Shown here: piece by piece, positions 1 to 8,618 of the stretch | Position numbering within the stretch: position 1 is the stretch's first letter | Layout of the letters: every line of letters begins with the position of its first letter | Notes under the pieces: generated by a model | Told to the model about the DNA's origin: nothing | Seen by the model: the letters and a program-made list of their open reading frames with translations, nothing else | The model's database searches: none | NCBI RefSeq assembly: GCF_001039355.2 | Contig: NW_019775501.1 | Span: 82,985 to 146,984, forward strand | Direction of reading: 5' to 3' | DNA: 64,000 bases | Source: Lingula anatina | Taxonomy: Eukaryota; Brachiopoda; Lingulata; Lingulida; Lingulidae | Program-made: the position numbers and the translations under genes

Positions 1-583
1 AACCCCCCCCCCGCCCAAAAAAAAAAAAAAAAAGAAGTACACATCTCGAACAGAGCCATTAGATGATTTCTGAAATTACTGAGTACTTAATGAATCAATC
101 AATTTAAAAGGCCCAACACACTGAGACAATCCTATGATGTTTCTTGAGTTTGCGTCTCGTGTATATAGTCATTAATGGCGCTGAATTAGTGACGGCAGAG
201 CGAGATCCGCTTATTGGCTCTGGAGACGACGTTCAGATGTCAGCAGTCGCACCTCACCTCGCAAAACTTCGTTCTCGTCTCGAAGTTCACCATACGTGGG
301 TGTGTTTTGAGCTCCTGTTTTAAAGAAAGATATAATATTAACTGAAAAATAATAATAGGTATATCCGAAACAATTCTGGTGCAGTTTTTAGTGATAACGT
401 GTTCATAGTGTACTGATTAACATGTAGGCCTATATATATATGTAAACCGAGATGAAAATACCGTAATTGCCACCAATGTCATTAATCATCCACACGAAAA
501 TAAGAACTAACAAACTGAAGACTTGTAAATCTATTATATATACAATGTAAAATGTAAGGAAATTATATCTACAAGTCAGAGCA
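1..583. other. Downstream flank of the ANK-TIR gene, no gene seen
   Basis: This stretch lies 3' of the TIR stop codon on the minus strand and should contain its 3' UTR. It opens with poly-C and poly-A tracts. I see no canonical minus-strand AATAAA close to the stop and no coding exon on either strand. Confidence 0.4.
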
Positions 584-995
584 TCAAATACCTTTAATGG
601 CTTGTGAAAGCTTTGGGATCAATTCTTCGTCATCAAAAAGAATGAATTTCAAGCCTTTTATCTCGGCAGGAATTTCCTCAGGTGAAATGTTCATTACCAC
701 AGGAATGAGGACATCTCTTTTCGCATTGAGGGCTTCTTGCATGGCATATTGCAGCTCTTGTTGACACCATCGACTTTGGACAAAACTCTTGGACAGGAAC
801 GCAACGGTATGTTTGGATGCAATGATCGCTTCACTTATGGAAGTTATCACTTGTGTTCCAGGAATGAGGTCTTCTTTGGCATACCAAAGCTTAACCCCCA
901 GTTCTTTTAGCTGGTGTAGAACTGGTTCTATCGTTTCTTCATCCTCGCCGCTGTACGCAATGAACGCGTCGTAGCAGTATTGATCCAAAGGCAAC
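584..995 (-). CDS. ANK-TIR exon 10: TIR domain and stop
   Basis: Acceptor is TTTCCAG then GTTGCC; the first base completes an Arg codon. The 412-nt exon encodes almost the whole TIR domain, from YDAFIAYSGEDEE to the stop TGA at 584-586. The TIR hallmarks YDAFIAYS, IPG, SKSF and SRWCQQE are intact. Confidence 0.9.
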
Positions 996-3900
996 CTGGA
1001 AATATAAAGTGAGTCGTTGCTGTGATAGAAATACACTCGTGTATATACACACACCTTTGTTACAATATGTATATGCACAATAAGCAAGGGCACAGGCTGG
1101 TTATGCTGTTTATGCAACCAAAATTGTAGAAAATGTTTGTGGTTAACAAAGCAGTAAATGTAAATACTTAAATATCTGAGCTTTAGGTGAATAGCCTGAC
1201 TAATTCTATTGCTAGCTCTAACATTCAAAACTCCACTCACCTAACATCTTGTTGGTTAGTGGTTGTTGAACGCGACGTGTGCATGTGCCTCGCAGTGACC
1301 AAAGTTCTACATCGTTCTTCAAATTCATCTGGGGTCATGTTTAAAATTTCCGTCACCACCCCAGCATAACAGTCCCCTGCTGCATCTGTATGGGAGAATA
1401 ATTTAAAGTAGATATCATAAGATGTGGATATAGATGCGATAGGCCTACACATGTAGGTTGTGCACAATCAATTAGATGCTTTATAATATTTAATAACGAC
1501 ACCCTATTCAATATTTTTGGAAATAATAAAAGCAAATGTTTACATCTTTGATGCAGTAACATGCCCGTTCGTAGGCAGACATTTAAGACTCACGTTCACT
1601 GTCACTTTAAAAAAATAAATAAATCTTGACGTAAATATTCCGTCAGTCTCCACGGTAAGCCTACCATCTACAATACGTGTACACGTACATACAAATAAGA
1701 ATAAATGATAAATCATACAATGTATTAGTATATACACTTCTAATCTTACAGTACAATTACCGACAGTTGTTTCAACGATATTATGAAATATAATGTACTT
1801 TTATGCATATCAAAATAATAAGTAAACATTGCTTTTACTTACTGGCAAGTCGGGGAAAGTTTGCAGCCTGTAGCCCGACCTTTAAGTCTCTAATATTTGT
1901 ACAATTGTTCTTGATGGCCCAGCCTTTCAGTCCCTGCACTTTTTGGAATTGTAAGACGTCAGGGAAGTTTGTACTCAGGTTGGTCTGGTTAATAATGGTG
2001 TATTCATCAGAATCTAATAGTTCAGCAAGGTGCTCCAAAGTCCTGGTCTGTACATATCCCTGTAAATATGGCATCAATTAAGTTATTTTACAGGAACTGG
2101 TATATTTGATGAATCAGTTATTAAAATATCGCCCATGAACTCAGGACTCGCGCAGTTATAATCCAGGACACTTGACCTCTACACATCTGCCTTCCTATTG
2201 AATCTTAATTGGTCATATAATTTAACAGTATTGGGCCATACTTGATCATGTAATTTAATATCTAAAATAATTTTCAAATGAATACATCTGATTAATGGTA
2301 CTCCCGAGGCAATGTTTAAAAAATACACATAAATATGGTAAAGAATAAACGGCTTTGAAACAATTACTCGAATTTATGTATTTTTCAACTACATGGAAAC
2401 TCTATGTATCATAATCCAATGCTATTCAAGGGCTAAAGTTTGACCACGTTCACACTGCTACATGTATACCTGTATATCTGGTAGTTCAAAACGACTCAAC
2501 AGTTCTGCTACGGCAGCGTGTTCTTCGTCCTCTGCCACCATTCTTGGTATTTTTCTCCACTGTAATAGCAAATCTTTTGTTACTTACTGTATGAGGAGGA
2601 AAATGTAGCCTTTAAGTGCATTCTAGTGAAATGGTGCTTTCCCGTAATACGGTCTTAATATGATTTCTTAAAAAGACATAGCCATATTCCTGTGCTTGGG
2701 CTCTTCAACACTCACCTTATCCTGTATACTGGTATCCGCCCCGTGTTGGAGGAGAAGCTGAACACACTGTACACTGGTATCGGCTCCGTGTTTGAGGAGA
2801 AGCTGGACACAATGTGTGTGGCCGTGCCTGGCAGCCCAGTGAAGTGGTGTCTGCCCATTCTGAAAATATGGACAAACAATGTGAGCAAACAGATAATCCA
2901 TGTTACAGAATCAAATTTATTTCCACTGGGTGTTTAAACAAATCATTTATAAACTAAAATCGAATAGAAAAAAATCTCATTGTGGTCTGTAAACGATATA
3001 AACGATGTGATTCGATACATATTTTAAGATGTTTACTTGTTACTTATGAGAAAGATCGCTATGCAGAATATGTAAACCATGTACAATAACTTCTAATAAA
3101 CTTCGAGAAATATATGTAGTTATATGCAAGTGTACCGATATTGTTATGCTTAGAATATTCTACACTCACCTTAGCCTGTATACTGGTATCAGCCCCGTGT
3201 TGGAGGAGAAGCTGGACACATTGTGTGTTGCCCAACAAGGCAGCCCAGTGAAGTGGTGTGCACCCATTCTGAAAATATGGACCAACAATGAGAGTAAACA
3301 GATAATCCATGCCGTAGAATCATGTTTATTTCCACTGGGTGTTTAAAGTAATCAGCTATAAACAAAAAATTGGTAAGCAAAGATTCTCACTGTGTTTGTA
3401 CAGGGTATGAACAATAAGATTCGATACATGCTTTAAGATAATTAGTTATAACTTGAAAGATCGCTAAGCAAAATATGTAAACCTTGAACAATAACTTCTA
3501 ATAAACTTCGAGAAATATATGTAGTTATACGCAAGTGCACCGATATTGTTATGCTTAGAATATTCTGCACTCACCTCAGCCTGTATATTGGTATCAGCCC
3601 CGTGTTCGAGGAGAAGCTGGACACATTGTGTTTGGCCACAGATGGCAGCCCAGTGAAGTGGTGTCGACCCATCCTGAGAATATGGACAAACAATGTGAGT
3701 AAACAGATAATCCGTGTTGCAGAATCATGTTTATTTCCACTGGGTGTTCAAAGTAATCAGCTATTAACAAAAAAAAAAAAAAATGGTAAGCAAAGATTCT
3801 CACTGTGATTTGTACAGGGTATAAACAATAAGATTCGATACATGCTTTAAGATCATAAGTTATAACTTAAAACAAAGATCGCTAAGCAGGATATGTAAAC

Positions 3901-5000
3901 CTGGCACAATAACTTCTAATGTACATCGGAAAAGACATGTAGTTATACGCAAGAGTAGCAATATTGCTATGCTAAGAATATTCTACACTCACCTCATCCT
4001 GTATACTGGTATCCGTCCCGTGTTGGAGGAGAAGCTGGACACATTGTGTGTGGCCCTGGTTGGCAGCGCAGTGAAATGGTGTCTGGTCATGCTGAGAATA
4101 TGGACAAACAATGTGAGTAAACAGATAATCCATGTTGCAGAATCAAATTTATTTCCACTGGATGTTTAAAGCAATCAGTAATAAACTAAAATCGATGAAC
4201 AAAAAAAAAAAAAAACATCAATGTGATATGTAAAGGATATAAGCGATGTGATTCGATACATATTTTAAGATGATTACTTATAATTTAAGGGAAAGATCGC
4301 TAAGCAGAATATGTAAACCTTGTACAATAACTTCTAATAAACTTTGAGAAATATATGTAGTAATACGCAAGTGTACCGATATTGTTATGCTTAGAATATT
4401 CTACACTCACCTCATCCTGTATACTGGTATCTGCCCCGTGTTGGAGGAGAAGCTGGACACATTGTGTGTGGCCGCCCCTGGCAGCCCAGTGAAGTGGTGT
4501 CCACCCATTCTGAGAATATGGACAAATATTGTGAGTAAACAGGTAATTTATGTTGCAGAAACATGCTTATTTTCATGCAGGGTTTAAAATTATCAGTAAT
4601 TAACAAAAATCGGTCAGCAGAAATTCGCACTATCATATGATATGTAGGCTATAAACAATGTCGTGTCGAAAAACATGTTTGGGACAATAGTCTTTAAGAA
4701 TAAGGCTTTAAGAAAAGAATTAACAGTAACAAGAAGGAAGAGGAGCAGTAAGGAGTGAGGCAGTTACTTAGAGAATGCCCACGGAATTTGTAATGGGTCG
4801 TTTCTGCAATAGTGTAAATACTTCAGTTTGTATCCTTACTGTAATAATAAATAGCTAAACGATATCGTGACTAGTGACAGAGTAATTAACGTTGTTACCC
4901 TGTCCTGGACATTGATGTTGCACTCCCCGGCAGTCAGCAGTCCCTGTAAACTCTGTATAGCTCCACCCCTTGCAGCCCAGAGAAGCCTGCTGTCAGCCAT
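584..5000 (-). CDS. Ankyrin repeat - death-like - TIR domain protein, complete 10-exon model
   Basis: Ten minus-strand exons (4899-5000, 4411-4509, 3993-4091, 3575-3673, 3170-3268, 2716-2859, 2470-2559, 1843-2059, 1241-1385, 584-995) join with GT/AG introns and matching phases into 1506 nt, 501 residues plus stop. Residues 1-214 are ankyrin repeats (recurrent G.TPLH.AA...G.T.CVQLLL.HGADT). Residues about 245-325 carry a pattern like the last helices of a death domain (L..WA...., then L...L). Residues 373-501 are a TIR domain: box 1 YDAFIAYS (373-380), box 2-like KEDLIPG (405-411), and the WC..E motif with E445 at the position used for NAD cleavage in enzymatic TIRs. No signal peptide or membrane segment is seen, so the protein is probably cytosolic. 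By family knowledge it could be an innate-immune adaptor or a TIR NADase; that function is inferred. The start ATG is the first codon of a half ankyrin repeat. A partial second copy lies at 8428-10839. Confidence 0.82.
1241..1385 (-). CDS. ANK-TIR exon 9: linker
   Basis: The acceptor CCATACAG and donor AG|GTGAGTGG give 145 nt, entering in phase 1 and leaving in phase 2, matching both neighbours. It encodes an acidic helical stretch (VVTEILNMTPDEFEERC) that may end the death-like fold, then a polar linker rich in Ser, Thr and Asn. Confidence 0.8.
1843..2059 (-). CDS. ANK-TIR exon 8: death-like region
   Basis: 217 nt, phase 0 in and phase 1 out, donor A|GTAAGTA. It encodes LEHLAELLDSDEYTIINQ, then LKGWAIKNN and DLKVGLQAA. 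The spacing of W and the following Leu pattern resembles helices 5-6 of death domains (as in MyD88-type adaptors). That assignment is by eye and tentative. The same exon is present, truncated, at 8428-8618. Confidence 0.75.
2470..2559 (-). CDS. ANK-TIR exon 7: short linker
   Basis: 90 nt, phase 0-0, acceptor TTACAG and donor CAG|GTATAC. It encodes 30 residues with two helices (EDEEHAAVAELLSRFELPD). The same exon occurs in the second copy at 8983-9072 with several substitutions but an open frame. Confidence 0.75.
2716..2859 (-). CDS. ANK-TIR exon 6: ankyrin repeat with internal duplication
   Basis: 144 nt instead of 99. The extra 45 nt are an in-frame repeat of the CVQLLL.HGADTSVQ segment, so the exon encodes one repeat plus a second copy of its C-terminal helix and loop. 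Phase 0-0, acceptor TTTTCAG, donor AAG|GTGAGTG. Confidence 0.85.
3170..3268 (-). CDS. ANK-TIR exon 5: one ankyrin repeat
   Basis: 99 nt, phase 0-0, 33 residues beginning NGCTPLHWAALLGNT. It is flanked by TTTTCAG and GTGAGTG. Confidence 0.85.
3575..3673 (-). CDS. ANK-TIR exon 4: one ankyrin repeat
   Basis: 99 nt, phase 0-0, beginning DGSTPLHWAAICGQT. Acceptor TTCTCAG, donor GAG|GTGAGTG. Confidence 0.85.
3993..4091 (-). CDS. ANK-TIR exon 3: one ankyrin repeat
   Basis: 99 nt, phase 0-0, beginning HDQTPFHCAANQGHT. It departs most from the repeat consensus (HDQ for NGx, F for L) but stays open with good splice sites. Confidence 0.85.
4411..4509 (-). CDS. ANK-TIR exon 2: one ankyrin repeat
   Basis: 99 nt, phase 0-0, beginning NGWTPLHWAARGGHT. 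It is followed by donor GAG|GTGAGTG. Confidence 0.85.
4899..5000 (-). CDS. ANK-TIR exon 1: start codon and capping ankyrin half-repeat
   Basis: The ATG at 5000-4998 opens a 34-codon exon (MADSRLLWAARGGAIQSLQG, ending NINVQDR) with donor AGG|GTAACA in phase 0. LLWAA..G......L and the closing N.QD fit an N-terminal ankyrin cap. The homologous exon of the second copy (10738-10839) keeps the same ATG and length, which supports the start. Upstream sequence is cut by an 'n' at 5063. Confidence 0.75.
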
Positions 5001-5906
5001 ACTGGCTAGCTGCTATACCGTGGATATTCTTGCGAAGAGCAATGAACAATATCTCTGAAATANCCCCCCCCCCCCCCGAAAACTTTCAGACGCCCATGGT
5101 TTCAATCACAACAATAATACACGGTAGGTAGATTATATGAGTAGAAATATAGGAACGTCGTCTCGTACATGAATATAATAATACATATTTACAAAAGTAG
5201 GCCTAGCTACTATTGATTTGCGTTGCCATAGAGTTTTTACTGCGGCCTCTATGATATGCCTTCCCTCTTTGGGGTGGGGGTATTGTGACCGTATCTTTAC
5301 CTTCTTCCTTCATATACTGATTCACTCTTAACGCAACTATAAAATCTAATGGCTTTTAATATCTCAATTTTCATAACAACATATTCACCTGCAAACAGAA
5401 AGTAACATCAAATTTCCGGGATCGATTACTAAGGGCAATCACTTCCAAGCTTTATGGTGTCTTGCGATGAATTGTTACCCAGATGTTAACAACACACTGA
5501 TATCCCAGTATACCTACTTGAATGTCTCTCGTTTACATTGATGTGCTTGACAAGTTACCTCAGAAATTCGAAAATTTTCAGTAACTTACCGATTTTACAA
5601 GCTTCGTGCAAATGGTGACTCTCTATTATTAGAAATGTCGAGGGGAATCCCCCCTTATTGCTATCGACTTCATTTTATCAACGAAGGCAAACATCTAGTT
5701 CAAGGACGTTTGTTGTCCAATGGAGCATGCATCTATAGTGTTAATAAGCTTGATATGTTTATGTGTTATTTATTACACATATGTCAGGGTGTCTCCCCCC
5801 CCCCCCCATCCACACTCAGCTTGCAAGGTACCCCCTTCTACTCCTTTTCAGATAATACATCGATCAAAATTTAGCAAACCCAAAAAATCCATAACCCTTG
5901 GTCTGT

Positions 5907-5908
<2 letters not shown>

Positions 5909-5940
<32 letters not shown>
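5909..5940. repeat. (GT)n microsatellite
   Basis: An uninterrupted GT run inside a tandem array unit. Equivalent shorter runs occur at the same place in other units (about 7094, 13605, 14120, 16274, 17065). Confidence 0.9.
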
Positions 5941-5941
<1 letters not shown>

Positions 5942-6377
5942 ACAGTGTGTCGCTCATTATCTAGTCTACAAAAAATTAGTACCAAAGTTTATAAATACAA
6001 GGTCGTTCTTCTTTAAAAGGTTATTTCGAACACATTTTAGATGTGACTTATATACCCTACATATCCCAACTCAGTATTACGTAGCCTACTATTCCAATAT
6101 TTTTACAAACGATTTTACTTGTGTTTCCAACCTGATTAGGCCTACATTCACATACATATTCATGTAGGCTACTTGTGCAAACAAGAATTACATATGTCAT
6201 GTCACATAATTATTCCAAATCTTTATGATGTCGTAAGCAGGGCAGATTGTATTGCCCCATAGTTAAAAGCACACTGATGTCCCAAGTACAACTATTAGTA
6301 GTATGTCTCTTGGTCTCAGTGATGTGGTTGTCCCTTTTCCTCAGAATTTCCTACTGCTAATGACCGGTGCCGCACAA

Positions 6378-6408
<31 letters not shown>
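6378..6408. repeat. (ATT)n microsatellite
   Basis: An ATT run inside the array unit. The homologous site at 14580-14627 is longer and that at 17521-17531 shorter, so this locus varies between units. Confidence 0.9.
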
Positions 6409-7254
6409 GTGAACGTTTCTGTAACTTCTTCGTTCATACCCTGTTTTATTCTAAATTTTAATAACAACATATTTACCTGCAAACAGAAAGTAACGCCAAA
6501 TTTCCCAGATCGATTACTAAGGGCAAACACTTCCAATCTTTATGATGCCTTGCCACGAATTTGTTACCCAGATGTTAACAACACACTGAAATCCCAAGTA
6601 TACCTACTTGAATGTCTGTCGTTCACATTGTTGATGTGGTTGACATGCTACTGTAGAAATCCGAAAATTTTCAGTAACTTGCCGATTTTACTAGCCTCTT
6701 GCAAATGGCGACACTCTATTATTAGAAATGTCGAGGGGAATTCCCCCTTATTGCTATCTATTTGCAACTAAGGCAAATATCTATTTTTAGGAAGTTTATT
6801 GTCCAATGGAGCATGTATCTATAGTGTTACTAAGCTTGATATGTTTAGGTGCTATTTATTACACATATGTCAGGGTTGTGAGCCTATGACAAATTGAACA
6901 TATTGATAACGTATTACAGTGGCGAATCATAGGACACAGTGGGTCTCCCCCCCCCCCCCCACACACACACACACACTCACACACACTCACACACTCAGCT
7001 TGCAAGGTACCCCCTTCTACTCCTTTTCATATAATAATACACTGAACAAAAGTGGGCAAAGCCAAAGAAATCCCTTACCCTTAGTCTGTTCATGTGTGTG
7101 TGTGTGTGTGTGTAAACTTGTGAGTGTGTCGAACATGATCAAGTATAGGCCTACAAAAATTAGTCCCAAAGCTAATAAATACAAGGTCGTTCTTCTTTAA
7201 AAGGTTATTTCGAACATCTTTTAAATGTGATTTATACAGACTTGACATTTAATA

Positions 7255-7594
7255 TGGAATATTTCAGTTTTAAAGGTATACCTAGGTAAAAATGCTTTCT
7301 TTTTTCAAAAAACTCAGATCTCACATAAGATATCTGACTGGAGAAGTATGAAGTCAGGTGTGTCGCTACCAATTAACTGACTACCAAGTCTGTTGCACTG
7401 CTGCATTGTGTAATATGCAGTGATTTAATTGGCTGGTGCTCCTTTGGGCTGGTCAAAGCTTGGCTTTGATGAAGCATGGTTCTGTCAAAAAAGTATCCAT
7501 GTGTCGGCAACTACTGTATCGAAGAATTTGAAATTCTGCATGCAAACGGTCTGTTTTGCAGTGCGTAAAATGAATTAAGCAGTGTTTTTTAAAA
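7255..7594. other. Unassigned spacer before a dead transposase
   Basis: Unique-looking sequence between array block A and the transposase remnant. It may be the 5' part of the degenerate element. No gene is seen. Confidence 0.3.
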
Positions 7595-8421
7595 TTGTTA
7601 AGCTGTGCCAGAATGGCGCGAAAAAGACAGACATTGCCAGACAGATTATTGTGTCAAACGGATTGGTCTGCACAGTTTTATAGGGTTATGCCCAGACTGA
7701 TGCACCTACACAGAGACCACGCCCAATGTATCGACATCTTACCACCAGGTTACAGGACTCGCTGTCCTTCAGGATATGCTGCTGCAATTAAACCAAAACC
7801 ACCCAGTCCGTTTTGAATGAGGGGCAAATTGTCACCAAAACGCGTTTTTCAAGGCTCTTAGCGAACAACAAAATGGTTTCAGCAGGTTAAGATATCAGGC
7901 GACCTCTGAGGAAGCCACTGTAAACAGCTAAACAGCGTAGTCTGTTTCTCTAATGAATTGGGGACCCTGACCGTTTCTGGGTAGAACACTGATATCGCGT
8001 GGCTTTCTTTATTGAAGTCAGATTTCACCCGTACCGCTAAAATGGTCAAAACAGAGTTTACAGACATCCTGAAGAGGCCTACGACAAGACGTGTGTCACT
8101 ATTTAAGTGACTAGGGTCATTGGAAGCATCACTATTTGGAGTGGATACCACATTGGTGCCCAAACACTAATGGAAGTCATCGATGAAAACCTGAACCAGA
8201 TCAAATAGAGGAATACTCTGGGAACCACTTGACCATCATTTGATAGGGGGCATCTTAGGAACAATTTTAGGTTGCACGATGAGATTGCCGGTTCACACAG
8301 AGAACTTTTAATAGCAGATAACTTACAGAACCAAGGGAATGAGCAGCTACCTTGGTCATCAAAATTGCCATATTTGAACCACATAGACAATATGTGGGTA
8401 GGTCTTTACTCGCTGTATCAA
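7595..8421 (+). pseudogene. Degenerate Tc1/mariner-type transposase
   Basis: Read on the plus strand in shifting frames, the region shows the order of a Tc1 transposase core. Near 8110-8205 is SITIWSGYHIGAQTL then VIDENLNQ (family pattern VMVWGGIS...VVDGNLN). Near 8325-8405 is LQNQGNEQLPWSSKLPYLN then HIDNMW (family pattern LQ..GI..LPWP..SPDLNPIEHLWD). Internal stops (for example at about 8101-8110 and 8206) and frameshifts break it, and the end is cut by the 'n' at 8427. It cannot encode a working enzyme. Confidence 0.8.
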
Positions 8422-8427
8422 CAGCCN

Positions 8428-8618
8428 TTTAGCCCGACCTTTAAGTCTCTAATGTTTGTACAATTGTTCTTGTTGGCCCAGTCTTTCAGTTCCTGCACCT
8501 TTTGGAATTGAAAGACGTCAGGAAAGTTTGTGCTCAGGTTGGTCTGGTTAATGATGGTATATTCAGCAGGATCTAATATTTCAGCAAGGCGCTCCAAAGT
8601 CCTGGTCTGTACATACCC
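8428..8618 (-). CDS. Copy 2 exon 8, truncated at the seam
   Basis: Starts after CCTGTACAG-type acceptor sequence at 8619-8621 with GYVQTRTLERLAEILDPAEY and runs open to the 'n' at 8427. It corresponds to 1862-2059 of the complete gene. Confidence 0.7.

Larger units (their letters stand above)
3134..4509 (-). repeat. Tandem exon-intron units of the ankyrin array
   Basis: Exon starts recur every 405-418 bp. Both the 99-bp exons and their introns are near-identical (shared tracts such as GCTTAGAATATTCTACACTC and TCGCTAAGCA), showing recent unit duplication or gene conversion. Confidence 0.85.
5064..7254. repeat. Non-coding tandem repeat array, block A
   Basis: Successive units share marker strings such as CACCTGCAAACAGAAAGTAA, ATGTCGAGGGGAAT, CAATGGAGCAT and AAGGTCGTTCTTCTTTAAAA, met near 5390, 5635, 5718, 6000, 6475, 6728, 6804 and 7185. 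The same units recur at 12,100-18,250. No coding frame is conserved; reading frames here are Cys-Val tracts from (GT)n. TACAGTGGCGGATCATAGG-like strings resemble ends of hAT/P-type DNA transposons, so the unit may derive from one. Confidence 0.75.

Noticed and set aside
3134-4509. Regularly spaced direct repeats resembling a CRISPR array
   Set aside because: The repeats are 99-bp coding exons with introns in animal DNA; the spacing of about 410 bp and homologous spacers exclude CRISPR.
2692-4587. Plus-strand frames such as MLRIFYTHLILYTGI repeated over the ankyrin exons
   Set aside because: They are antisense shadows of the 99-bp ankyrin exons.
5720-6167. Frames with Cys-Val repeats in the tandem array
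   Set aside because: They translate (GT)n and are not conserved between array units.
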